A model generated the notes under the pieces. The model was given only the letters and a program-made list of their open reading frames with translations, was not told where the DNA came from and searched no databases. This document shows positions 7,823 through 16,458 of a DNA stretch of 50,214 nucleotides, one piece after another. Source of the DNA: Pseudomonadota bacterium (GTDB taxonomy: Bacteria; Desulfobacterota; Binatia; UBA1149); the NCBI GenBank assembly GCA_014382245.1, contig JACNKC010000071.1, positions 1 through 50,214 on the forward strand. The letters are read 5' to 3'. The translations under genes were made by a program, and so were the position numbers. Within the stretch, counting starts at the first letter, position 1; each line of letters starts with the position of its first letter.

Positions 7823-9514
7823 TCAGAATACCGAGAGGCGGTTGACCGGAGGGCCGGCAGCCCTGTCAGTGGTCGCCCGCCTGAGCGCGCGCAGCCCCTC
7901 ACCCACGATGCCCAGGGCCAGCAGCAGCAGGAGCAGGCCAACCGCGAACAACAGGTGCTGGCCGGCGTCATAGAAACGACCGAGATTGTTCACCATCGCC
8001 ACCACGGTCGTAATCGTCATGAAGACGGCGGGCACGGCGGCGACCAGCGCATTGCGGCCTCGCTGGTACAGGTACAACGACACGAGGATGAGCGTCAGGC
8101 TGGCGAGCAACTGGTTGGTAGTACCGAACAGGCCCCAGAGGGTGAGCCCCATGGGCTTGCCATCGACCTGGTAGAAGGCAAAGAAGCCTATCACCAGCAC
8201 CGCCAGCGCCGAGGTCACAAAACGATTCTCGCTCTTCACGCCCAGGCCCTGCCCCATCTCGGCAATGTTGTACCTGAGCAGGCGCGTAGCCGAGTCGAGG
8301 GTAGTGAGCGCAAACGACACCACCACTACCGATATCAACGCGGTAGACAACTCGGAGGGCAGCCCGAGGGTCGAAACAAAACGCGCTCCGCCCTCTATGA
8401 ACACGCCCAGCTTACCGCCGAGGGTATTGGCCGCCCCCCAGCTCGAGTAGTGTTCGTGCCAGGATCCCGCAGAGCTGAAGCCGGCCGTGCAGGCCAGCAC
8501 CGCCATCAGGCCCAGCAGCGACTCGCCCATCATGCCGCCGTAGCCGATAGCCCGCGCGTCGGTTTCACGGTCGAGCTGCTTGGCGGTCGTTCCCGACGCC
8601 ACCAGTCCGTGAAAGCCGGACACCGCCCCACAGGCGATGACCACGAACACGAAAGGAAACATCGGCGGCGCCCCCTCGGGATTGAGCACCACCGCGGGCG
8701 AAGAAAACTCGGGCGCGAGGATAAAAAAACCGCCGTACATAAGACCCATGCCGAGATACAGCAGCAGCGAGTTGATAAAATCCCTCGGCTGCAGCAGCAG
8801 CCAGACCGGCAGCACCGAGGCCCCGAAAGCGTACGCCAGCAGCAGTGCTCCCCAGCCACCGCGGCTGTCCCACTGCGGCGACATCCAATCGTTGGTGGCC
8901 GCCAGGAACACGGCCAGCAAGGTGATCCCGAATGCTGCCGTGGCGAGCCGGGTCATCGACACACCCCGCTTGTACGAAGCCACGCCCGTTACCACGGCCA
9001 GTGCCATGATAACAGCCGACGGCATCCCGGCCTGGGGGTAAGCCCCGGGCATGAACAGGTCGCAGAGAATCGACACGAACACACCCATGGCCAGTGCCAC
9101 GCCAAAAAAGATGACGACATGGAACATCGTCTTGGCCCGCGCTCCGATGATGCCCTCGGTAATGGCCCCCACCGACAAGCCCCGCGCCCGCACCGACAAC
9201 ACGAGAGCGCTCATATCATGCACGCAACCTATGAACAGCGAGCCCCCTACTACCCAGATCATGGCCGGCAGCCATCCCCAGATCACGGCGATGGCCGGAC
9301 CGAGCATCGGCGACAAGCCGGTTATTGAAGCAAAATGATGGCCGAAGAGAACGCCGCGCGGCGCGGGTACGTAGTCTATCTCGTCACGCAGTTGGTGGGC
9401 CGGGGTCTCAACATCTGCGCGCAGCGAGAAGATGCGCGAGGAGAGATAGCCCGCGTAGAAACGATAGGTCGCGGCGTAACACGCCAGACAGACAAGAGCT
9501 GCCAGTACCGCCAA
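7823..9514 (-). CDS. cstA: Carbon starvation protein CstA family transporter
   Basis: An integral membrane protein of 563 aa with many transmembrane helices. It carries features of the CstA family: the N-terminal YRFYAGYLS and VLFGHHFASITGLSPMLGPAI, then WGWLPAMIWVVGGSLFIGCVHD. CstA proteins take up peptides or pyruvate under carbon limitation; which applies here is not known. The length is shorter than E. coli CstA (about 700 aa) and closer to the short form. The start is a TTG at 9514, chosen because GGGGGAGGG lies five bases upstream and the N-terminus then begins with the first helix. It lies 15 bases after the DEAD-box helicase gene. Confidence 0.93.
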   Translation of the reverse strand: MAVLAALVCLACYAATYRFYAGYLSSRIFSLRADVETPAHQLRDEIDYVPAPRGVLFGHHFASITGLSPMLGPAIAVIWGWLPAMIWVVGGSLFIGCVHDMSALVLSVRARGLSVGAITEGIIGARAKTMFHVVIFFGVALAMGVFVSILCDLFMPGAYPQAGMPSAVIMALAVVTGVASYKRGVSMTRLATAAFGITLLAVFLAATNDWMSPQWDSRGGWGALLLAYAFGASVLPVWLLLQPRDFINSLLLYLGMGLMYGGFFILAPEFSSPAVVLNPEGAPPMFPFVFVVIACGAVSGFHGLVASGTTAKQLDRETDARAIGYGGMMGESLLGLMAVLACTAGFSSAGSWHEHYSSWGAANTLGGKLGVFIEGGARFVSTLGLPSELSTALISVVVVSFALTTLDSATRLLRYNIAEMGQGLGVKSENRFVTSALAVLVIGFFAFYQVDGKPMGLTLWGLFGTTNQLLASLTLILVSLYLYQRGRNALVAAVPAVFMTITTVVAMVNNLGRFYDAGQHLLFAVGLLLLLLALGIVGEGLRALRRATTDRAAGPPVNRLSVF

Positions 9515-9529
9515 CGACCCTCCCCCCGG

Positions 9530-10858
9530 TCAGTCGGTCCGTGCGCTGGAGCCGGACCCCGCCGATCTCCGTCGCCGCTGGCGGCCACTGCCACCCGGCG
9601 CCCTGCCTGAACCACCGCCACGGCCACCACCCCGGCCGCCACCCGGTCCGCCCCTGGCACCACCGGGACCGCCGCGCTTGACGCGCCTGGGAGTCCATCT
9701 CTTGGGCTTCGCCAGCAACTCGTCGGCCGGAAATTCAAAGGGCAGGCTGTAGCCGACGAACTCCTCGATGGCCTCGTAGGAATACACGTAGCGCTCGCAG
9801 GCCAGCGAAATCGCCTTGCCCGAAGCCCCGGCACGGGCTGTTCGGCCTATGCGGTGGACGTAGTCCTCGGGGTCCTGCGGCAGGTCGTAGTTAAAAACGT
9901 GGCTCACTTCTTCAATGTGCAGCCCCCGCGAGGCCACATCTGTGGCTACGAGCAGGCTGATCGAGCCATCCTTGAAACCGTTGAGCAGCTTCAGCCGCTT
10001 GCGCTGATCCACGTCTCCGGCCAAGGCCCCGGCGTTGAAACCTTCGAGATTGAGCCTCTCGGCCAGCTGGGTCGCCATTATCCTCGTGTTTACAAACAAC
10101 AGCGCACGATCGGGCTTTTCGCGACGCAGCAGTCCCAGCAACAGCGAAAACTTCTCGTCCATGCCCACGTGGTAAACGGTCTGCTCAATGTTGTCGGCGG
10201 TCACCTGCTCGGGCGACACTTCCACCTGCGTAGGTTCGCTCAAATGCTCGTAGCCGAGTTCGACCACCCTCTGCGATAAGGTCGCGGAGTAGAGAAACGA
10301 CACGCGGCGATCAGGCGGCGGCATGTTGCGCAGCATGTAACGGATATCGTCAATAAACCCCATGTCGAACATGCGATCGGCCTCGTCGATGACGAGGACC
10401 TCGAGGTGATCGAGCGTGAAGGCTCTCTGCTTGTAGTAGTCGATCAAGCGCCCGGGCGTACCTACGAGCACGTCTATACCCGACTTTACGTGGTTGAGCT
10501 GCTTCTCGTAATCCACGCCGCCGTAAACAGCGGCTATCTCCATGTCACAGTATCGGCCCAGCAACAGGGCTTCGTCACGTATCTGCACAGCGAGCTCGCG
10601 CGTAGGAGCAACGATGAGGCAGCGCGGAGCGGATCCCTCTCCCTCGGGCCTGCGCGCCTCCCGGCGCAGCAACAGGCTGAACATGGCGATAAGAAAAGCT
10701 GCGGTTTTACCCGTGCCCGTCTGGGCCTGTCCGGCCACGTCCTTTCCTTGCAAGGCAAGCGGGAGCGACTGCTCCTGTATAGGGGTGCAGTGGGTGAAAC
10801 CCGCCGACGCAATACCGCGTCTTACCTGTTCGGGAAGGTCAAGTTCAGCAAACTCTAT
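9530..10858 (-). CDS. DEAD-box ATP-dependent RNA helicase, apparent ATA start
   Basis: An RNA helicase of about 442 aa that unwinds or remodels RNA in the cytoplasm. A Q motif (FTHCTPIQ), Walker A (AQTGTGKT, about 45-51), DEAD at about 158-161, YSATL and HRIGRTAR are all present. The last 50 residues are an RGG/Gly-Arg-rich RNA-binding tail (RGGPGGGRGGGRGGG). The Q motif lies upstream of the first ATG/GTG/TTG (a TTG at 10753). The only reading that includes it begins at ATA (10856-10858), seven bases after a perfect AGGAGG, where ATG would be expected. An in-frame stop at 10895 rules out a longer start. It follows the DsbD-like gene by 36 bases. Confidence 0.93.
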   Translation of the reverse strand: MEFAELDLPEQVRRGIASAGFTHCTPIQEQSLPLALQGKDVAGQAQTGTGKTAAFLIAMFSLLLRREARRPEGEGSAPRCLIVAPTRELAVQIRDEALLLGRYCDMEIAAVYGGVDYEKQLNHVKSGIDVLVGTPGRLIDYYKQRAFTLDHLEVLVIDEADRMFDMGFIDDIRYMLRNMPPPDRRVSFLYSATLSQRVVELGYEHLSEPTQVEVSPEQVTADNIEQTVYHVGMDEKFSLLLGLLRREKPDRALLFVNTRIMATQLAERLNLEGFNAGALAGDVDQRKRLKLLNGFKDGSISLLVATDVASRGLHIEEVSHVFNYDLPQDPEDYVHRIGRTARAGASGKAISLACERYVYSYEAIEEFVGYSLPFEFPADELLAKPKRWTPRRVKRGGPGGARGGPGGGRGGGRGGGSGRAPGGSGRQRRRRSAGSGSSARTD

Positions 10859-10894
10859 GGTGATTCCTCCTGGCGGCCCCGGACGGGGCGAGGC

Positions 10895-12643
10895 TCAGAT
10901 ACCGGTCTTCGCAGGTGTACCTTCGCCTGTCTGCTGGAGCAACCGGATAAAATCGGCCGCCCCTATAAAACCCGCTCGTCGCGTGACTTCCTCGCCCGAC
11001 GAATCAAAAAATATCGTTGTCGGGGCGCTCTGAACTTTGAAGGACTTCATTACCCTGTCCACAAAATCATTGATGGCGGTCATGTCCACGCTCAACAGAT
11101 CGATGCCCTCTGACGCCCTTACGACCCCTTCATCACTGAAAGTCTGTTCTTTCATTTCCTGGCAGGGCAGGCACCAGTCGGCGGTGAACTCCATCACCAG
11201 GGGGCGTCCGTTGCGGCGATTGGCGTCATAAGCTTCGGCCGAAAATTCCTGCCAGGCCAGGCCGGTCGCCTGCGGCACAGGCGCCGCAACCGAGGCGGTA
11301 GCCACCAGCAGCAGGGCCGCGCCAGCGGTGCGAGCCAGCGAGCCCGCAGAGATCGACAGCGGCCCCGGGCGGTCGACAAGGCCGATGTACAACGCGGCCA
11401 GGAACACGAAGGCCGGCACGAGCGAAGTCGACAGGGGCTCAGGCAGCACGGGTGCCGCCAGCCTGCAGGCCACCACCAGCAACGCACAGCCGAACAAGTG
11501 CTCCATCCAGGCGGGGACAGTGTCCGCGTCAGCTCCCGAGCGGGCCAGCGTCACCAGCGCAAGCGAGGGCAGCAAGGCCACCACGGCCGCCGACGCCGCC
11601 AGTACCCACGGTTGAGAAGCGCCTGTTTTCGAAATCACCACCGTCACCAGGGCAACCAGCGGTGCTCCGAGCAGGCCGGCTGCCATACCCGCGAGAAACA
11701 GCCACGCAACAGCCGAGCCCGGCACCGACCGCGGCGACCGCACCGCCAGGCCCAGCGAGCACAAGGCCACGGCCAGCATCGCCAGCGCTGCCCGGTAGAC
11801 CACCGCGTTGCCGGCCAGTGGGCCCGATTCGAGCGAAGCGGCCACGCCCACCAGCGAGGCAAGTACCAGTGAACTACCTGCCGCGTATGCCAGCAGGCCC
11901 ACCGACGCCCGCAGCAAGCCCGAGCTCGAGACCTGGTCGAGTGCCCTCGCCGACGATCCCAGCAAGGGGCCGACGCAGGGCACGAGGTTGATCGCCAGCC
12001 CCACCAGCAGCAGGCCGAGCAGAAGAGCCTTGCTTCCATCCCGCGACAGCCCGCCAAGCGCGAGCCCGGCGTGGTGGCCAAGGTTGCTGTAGTAGCCCGG
12101 TCCGGCGCGCTCCGCCGCTTGCAGGGGGACGAACTCTATCGCCAGCGGCACCCTTATGGTCTCGGGTCGAAGGCACAGTGTTTCGTTGCAGGCCTGGTAG
12201 CCGAGTATGGCCACCGCGCGACCACCGGCTGGAGCGATGCTATCGTAGTGCAGTTGGCCACTGACCGTGATGCTGCCCTCGTGGGTGTAGATGTGGTTGC
12301 CCCCGGCAAAGCGAACCCGGGTACGCTGCGGGGCAGGCCAGGTCAGCTCGGAAACCGACACGCCGTCGGGGAGCTTGAAATCGAGACTGGCCGGCACGAG
12401 GAACTTGAGACCGGGATCGATGGCGTTGATGTGCCAGCCATCGGCTATAGACAGCGTGAGTTCAACCGTGCTGCTGTCACCGGGAAGAAGACGGTTATCA
12501 CTCAGCTTGAACTCGGCGCGGGCCGGCCCCTGGACGGTGGCCGCCGAGGCTGGCACCGGGGCGACGATCCAGATCGCGGCCGACAACATCGCGGCGGACA
12601 ACATCAGGACTGGCGCCGCAGCAGAACGCTGTCTGGAGATCAT
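10895..12643 (-). CDS. dsbD: DsbD-like thiol:disulfide interchange protein
   Basis: A protein of 582 aa with a signal peptide, a periplasmic DsbD-alpha-like domain with a Cys pair (CNETLC, Cys 152/157), a membrane domain of about eight helices (roughly 205-455) and a C-terminal thioredoxin domain with CLPC at 491-494. DsbD carries electrons from cytoplasmic thioredoxin to periplasmic disulfides, including those on the cytochrome c maturation route. The first membrane Cys is present (LVPCVGPLLG, Cys 223). The second, normally in a PC motif, is missing: the equivalent segment reads LLGAPLVALV. The start at ATG 12643 gives a clean signal sequence; GGGAGG lies 20 bases upstream. Confidence 0.88.
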   Translation of the reverse strand: MISRQRSAAAPVLMLSAAMLSAAIWIVAPVPASAATVQGPARAEFKLSDNRLLPGDSSTVELTLSIADGWHINAIDPGLKFLVPASLDFKLPDGVSVSELTWPAPQRTRVRFAGGNHIYTHEGSITVSGQLHYDSIAPAGGRAVAILGYQACNETLCLRPETIRVPLAIEFVPLQAAERAGPGYYSNLGHHAGLALGGLSRDGSKALLLGLLLVGLAINLVPCVGPLLGSSARALDQVSSSGLLRASVGLLAYAAGSSLVLASLVGVAASLESGPLAGNAVVYRAALAMLAVALCSLGLAVRSPRSVPGSAVAWLFLAGMAAGLLGAPLVALVTVVISKTGASQPWVLAASAAVVALLPSLALVTLARSGADADTVPAWMEHLFGCALLVVACRLAAPVLPEPLSTSLVPAFVFLAALYIGLVDRPGPLSISAGSLARTAGAALLLVATASVAAPVPQATGLAWQEFSAEAYDANRRNGRPLVMEFTADWCLPCQEMKEQTFSDEGVVRASEGIDLLSVDMTAINDFVDRVMKSFKVQSAPTTIFFDSSGEEVTRRAGFIGAADFIRLLQQTGEGTPAKTGI

Positions 12644-12780
12644 CTGCGAGCGTGGTTGCCCTACCTCCCTTGAAAAAAACGACACGCTCTCCAGCCTACC
12701 CTTCCTGCCACCGGTTTGCGAGCCTGCTCGCGGCCGGGTATTGCTTCTTACGTGGACATAACAAGCAGAATGCAGCGACC

Positions 12781-13368
12781 ATGAGAAACGTGGCAAGACT
12801 GTTTTCAGCCGTCCTGCTGGCAACGTTCTGGCTGGGCGCAAACAGCGCATGGTCAGGCGAATCGCCCCCTGCCGACACCGAGAGCGCCACCCTTTCGGGA
12901 CCTGTAGTCGCGGTGGGCTTTTCCGAAAAGGGCGACGTCTCCATGTACAGCTTCTCGCTGGGATACCGCCACGAATGGCAGGGGCCGGATTTTCTTGACG
13001 CCGCAGCGCGTCGTCACGGGGGCACAATCGCCACCGTGCTCGAGCCATTGCTCACTTTGTTCGCGGGTGACCGCGAAAGCTTCGACCTGCAGCTGGTGCC
13101 GATGTTGCGCTGGCAGGGAACTGGCCAAGGCCTGCTGCGCCCGTGGATAGAAGGCGGCGTGGGTATCGCGTGGTCGGACCTGCGCGGATTGAACCTGGGT
13201 TCGCGCATACTGTTCAGCGACCAGGTCGGAGTGGGCTTCGACCTGCCCACCACCGGTGGAAAACTACTGGCCGTCGGCTACCGCCTGCGTCATCTTTCGC
13301 ACGCAGGATTGTGGGCCAACGCCAACTCGGGCATCAACACCCACTTTGTCCTCGTGACCCTGCGCTGA
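12781..13368 (+). CDS. Lipid A 3-O-deacylase (PagL family)
   Basis: A protein of 195 aa with a signal peptide (cleavage after about residue 25) and an eight-stranded outer-membrane barrel pattern of alternating hydrophobic residues. The family signature near the C-terminus is RLRHLSHAGLWANANSGIN, with His 171 and Ser 173 in the positions of the catalytic H-x-S of PagL. The catalytic Glu of the Pseudomonas enzyme would align near Asn 186, so the third member of the triad may differ. It would remove the 3-linked acyl chain from lipid A in the outer membrane. The start at ATG 12781 is divergent from the DsbD-like gene; its stop lies 7 bases from the ribBA stop. Confidence 0.8.
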   Translation: MRNVARLFSAVLLATFWLGANSAWSGESPPADTESATLSGPVVAVGFSEKGDVSMYSFSLGYRHEWQGPDFLDAAARRHGGTIATVLEPLLTLFAGDRESFDLQLVPMLRWQGTGQGLLRPWIEGGVGIAWSDLRGLNLGSRILFSDQVGVGFDLPTTGGKLLAVGYRLRHLSHAGLWANANSGINTHFVLVTLR

Positions 13369-13375
13369 CCCGGGG

Positions 13376-14563
13376 TCAGGTCGTCGTAGCGCCCGAGCCA
13401 AGATCGTCGGGCAGCGCGATGGGCACCGTCTCAACTACTTCCAGACCGTAGCCAGCCAGGTTGGGCAGCCTCGGCGGAGTGTTGGTGAGCAGCCTTATCT
13501 GCCTCACGCCCAGGTCTCGCAGGATCTGCGCGCCGATGCCGTAGTCCTTGAACGCCGCCAGGCGGCTGGCTGGACTGGTGGACACGACCCCGTCGCTACC
13601 AGCTGGCAGCGACTCTGCACCGCGCCCGTGCCGCCTCACGTACAGCACCACGCCCGCCCCCTCTTCGTCGATGCGTCGCATGGATGCCTCGAGCAGGGCA
13701 CCGGTGTTGCGGTGGCTGTACGCAAAAACGTCGCCGGGCAGGTACTCGGCGTGGGTGCGCACCAGTACCGGCTTGTCGGGGTCGATCCTGCCTTTGACCA
13801 GGGCCACGTGCTCGCCGTCTTCCACGTTGCTGCCATACACGTGGACCTCGAACTCGCCGGCGCTGCGCGTGGGCAGTCGCGACGACGCGAGACGTTTGAC
13901 CAGCGACTCGGTCTGCAACCTGTACTGGATGAGGTCAGCGATGGTCGCAATCTTTATCGAGTGACGGTGGCTGAACTCCACCAGCTCGGGCATGCGCGCC
14001 ATGGTGCCGTCCTCGTTGAGAATCTCGCAGATGACACCGGCCGCCGACAAGCCGGCAAGGCGCGACATGTCCACCGAGCCCTCGGTCTGCCCGGTGCGAA
14101 CCAGCACGCCACCATCTCGGGCGCGCAGCGGAAACACGTGCCCCGGGCTCAGAAAATCAGACGCCGTGGCCCCCTCGCGCACCGCCTCCCTGATGGTAAG
14201 CGCGCGATCGGACGCGGTCATACCCAGGCCAGCACACTTGCGCGAGTCTATCGACACCGTGAAACCGGTGCCCAGCGGAGTGGTGTTTTCGGGCACCATC
14301 ATGCGCAGCCCGAGTTCGTCGGCCCGCGAAGTCATCAACGGCAGACATATAAGACCGCGGGCCTCGCGCATCATGAAATTGATGTGCTCGGGCGTCACCT
14401 TGTCGGCGGCGACAAAGATGTCACCCTCGTTCTCGCGGTCCTCGTCATCCACGAGGATTATCATCCGCCCGAGGCGTATGTCCTCGACCGCGTCTTCTAT
14501 CGAGCTGACGGGCGAGTTGCCCCCAGCGAGCCCGCTTTCCTGTCCTGTGTCGTCATCGGCCAC
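13376..14563 (-). CDS. ribBA: RibBA: 3,4-dihydroxy-2-butanone 4-phosphate synthase with degenerate GTP cyclohydrolase II domain
   Basis: A protein of 395 aa. The first half (about 20-215) is RibB, which makes the four-carbon precursor of riboflavin from ribulose 5-phosphate: DDEDRENEGD at 39-48 and GHVFPLRARDGG are present, but the usual GHTEA reads GQTEG (Gln 159). The second half (about 235-395) is RibA-like and keeps YGIGAQILRDLGV, yet the zinc site HSECLTGD...RCDCG reads HAEYLPGD...HRNTG at 271-288, so all three Cys ligands are gone. GTP cyclohydrolase activity is therefore unlikely and another ribA should exist elsewhere. The start is a GTG at 14563 without a clear ribosome site. It lies 64 bases after glmS; no FMN riboswitch is seen. 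Confidence 0.92.
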   Translation of the reverse strand: MADDDTGQESGLAGGNSPVSSIEDAVEDIRLGRMIILVDDEDRENEGDIFVAADKVTPEHINFMMREARGLICLPLMTSRADELGLRMMVPENTTPLGTGFTVSIDSRKCAGLGMTASDRALTIREAVREGATASDFLSPGHVFPLRARDGGVLVRTGQTEGSVDMSRLAGLSAAGVICEILNEDGTMARMPELVEFSHRHSIKIATIADLIQYRLQTESLVKRLASSRLPTRSAGEFEVHVYGSNVEDGEHVALVKGRIDPDKPVLVRTHAEYLPGDVFAYSHRNTGALLEASMRRIDEEGAGVVLYVRRHGRGAESLPAGSDGVVSTSPASRLAAFKDYGIGAQILRDLGVRQIRLLTNTPPRLPNLAGYGLEVVETVPIALPDDLGSGATTT

Positions 14564-14627
14564 TGAGTGGGCTTTATAGCCCTGACGCGGGGTAGAAAAA
14601 ACGGGGGGCTTTCGAGCTGGAGGGTGC

Positions 14628-16457
14628 CTACTCGACGGTGACGCTCTTGGCAAGATTACGCGGCTGGTCCACGTCGGTACCGCGCTCAACGGCCACGTGG
14701 TAGGCCAGCAACTGCAGCGGCACGGTGAGCAGCACCGGGAGCAACGACGTGCTCGTGCTGGGCACGGTTACCACGCACTCGGACACCGCCCTGAGATCGT
14801 CGTCGGCATTGTCAGTGATAGCAATAATACGGCCACCTCGTGCCTCGACCTCGCGCAGGTTGCTCAGGGTTTTCTCGTAGACCTCGTCACGGGGAATGAG
14901 CACTACCACCGGAAGGTTCTCGTCTATCAGCGCGATGGGCCCGTGCTTCATCTCACCGGCGGGGTAGCCCTCGGCGTGTATGTAAGAAATCTCCTTGAGC
15001 TTGAGCGCACCCTCAAGGGCTATGGGGTAGTTGATGCCGCGACCGAGAAAGAGCAGGTCGGAGGCCGACGCGAAACGACGCGCCGCCTTTTCGACCTCGG
15101 CCTCGCACTGCAGGGTTTTTTCTACCAACGCGGGCAGCTGCACCAGTGCCTGTATGCACTCGTCCTCGAGCTGGCGGTCAACGGTTCCCGCGCGGTCGCC
15201 CAGGTAGAGGCCCAGCAGGTACAGCGCCGTGAGCTGGGTGCTGAACGCCTTTGTACTGGCGACGCTGATCTCGGGGCCGGCGTGGGTGTAGATGACCGCG
15301 TCGGCCTTGCGCGCGATGGACGAGTCGACCACGTTGCACACAGCCAACACTGGCGCGCCGCGCTCGCGCGCCGACTCCATTGCTGCCAGCGTGTCAGCCG
15401 TTTCACCTGACTGCGACACCACCACCGCCAGTGTGTGTTCGTCGACCAGCGGATCGCGGTAGCGAAACTCGCTGCCGTAATCCACCTCGGTGGGCAGTCT
15501 CGCGAACCGCTCGAATATGAATTTTCCGACGAGGCAGGAGTGCCACGCCGTGCCACAGGCAACCATGGTCGCCCGCTTTATGCCATCGAGACGGTCGGCG
15601 ATAGCATCGAGCTCGGGCAGGGTTACGCGGCTGCTCTCCTGGGCGATACGCCCACGGGTGGTGTCGATGATGGCCTGCGACTGCTCGTGTATCTCCTTGA
15701 TGAGAAAATGCTCGTACCCGCCCTTGCGGGCCGTGACCGGATCCCAGGTAATGCGCTGGGCTTTCCTGGTGACCTCGGCGCCCGAAAAATCCGACAGCGA
15801 GACTCCATCGGCGGTCAGCTCGGCCAGCTCGCCGTCTTCGAGAAAAACCACGTCGCGGGTGTACTCAAGCAGTGCGGGTACGTCGGAGGCCACGAAACTT
15901 TCGCCCTCTCCCAGCCCTATGACCACCGGCGTGGCGTTCTTTACCGCCACCAGCCGCCCGGGCTCAGCGGCCGACATGACCACGATGGCAAACGAACCGT
16001 CGAGAAGCCCTATCGTCGAGCGGACCGCCGCTAGCAGGTCGCCTGATTTCTTGAGCTCGAGGTCAACAAGGTGGGATATAACCTCGGTGTCGGTCTCGGA
16101 CTGTATCTCGCAACCCTGCTCGCGCAGCTGCTCGCGCAGTTCGACGTAGTTTTCGATTATGCCGTTGTGAATAAGAACGACATCGCCTGCGCGGTGCGGA
16201 TGCGCGTTCTCTTCGGACGGCCGCCCGTGCGTAGCCCAGCGCGTGTGGCCGATGCCCGATCTACCCTCCACCGGGTTCTCGGCCAGCACGGCTACCAGGT
16301 TGTCCAGCTTGCCCACGGCGCGGCGTACTTCTATTTTGCCGCCGTTGAGCGTCGCCACCCCGGCCGAATCGTAACCTCGGTACTCGAGCTTACGCAGACC
16401 GCCTACCAATACCTCGTCGGCTGGTCTCGAGCCGACGTAACCTACAATGCCGCACAC
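14628..16457 (-). CDS. glmS: Glutamine--fructose-6-phosphate aminotransferase (isomerizing)
   Basis: An enzyme of 609 aa that makes glucosamine 6-phosphate, the first step to UDP-GlcNAc for peptidoglycan and lipopolysaccharide. The class II glutamine amidotransferase domain begins with Cys 2 (MCGIVGYVG), which becomes the N-terminal nucleophile, and has RWATHG and HNGIIENY. Two SIS sugar-isomerase domains follow, with SQSGETADT and the C-terminal KSVTVE. The length is normal for the family. The start is GTG at 16457, one base after the glmU stop, so expression is coupled to glmU. No glmS ribozyme is possible in that spacing. Confidence 0.97.
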   Translation of the reverse strand: MCGIVGYVGSRPADEVLVGGLRKLEYRGYDSAGVATLNGGKIEVRRAVGKLDNLVAVLAENPVEGRSGIGHTRWATHGRPSEENAHPHRAGDVVLIHNGIIENYVELREQLREQGCEIQSETDTEVISHLVDLELKKSGDLLAAVRSTIGLLDGSFAIVVMSAAEPGRLVAVKNATPVVIGLGEGESFVASDVPALLEYTRDVVFLEDGELAELTADGVSLSDFSGAEVTRKAQRITWDPVTARKGGYEHFLIKEIHEQSQAIIDTTRGRIAQESSRVTLPELDAIADRLDGIKRATMVACGTAWHSCLVGKFIFERFARLPTEVDYGSEFRYRDPLVDEHTLAVVVSQSGETADTLAAMESARERGAPVLAVCNVVDSSIARKADAVIYTHAGPEISVASTKAFSTQLTALYLLGLYLGDRAGTVDRQLEDECIQALVQLPALVEKTLQCEAEVEKAARRFASASDLLFLGRGINYPIALEGALKLKEISYIHAEGYPAGEMKHGPIALIDENLPVVVLIPRDEVYEKTLSNLREVEARGGRIIAITDNADDDLRAVSECVVTVPSTSTSLLPVLLTVPLQLLAYHVAVERGTDVDQPRNLAKSVTVE

Positions 16458-16458
16458 G

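Noticed and set aside
7583..9328. Long open frame antisense to CstA (581 codons, plus strand)
   Set aside because: GC-rich shadow frame of a well-supported membrane gene; Arg/His/Gln-rich with no domain.
14564..14627. Possible FMN riboswitch upstream of ribBA
   Set aside because: The 64-base gap after glmS is too short and lacks the conserved element; only a short GGGCT/AGCCC pair is seen.
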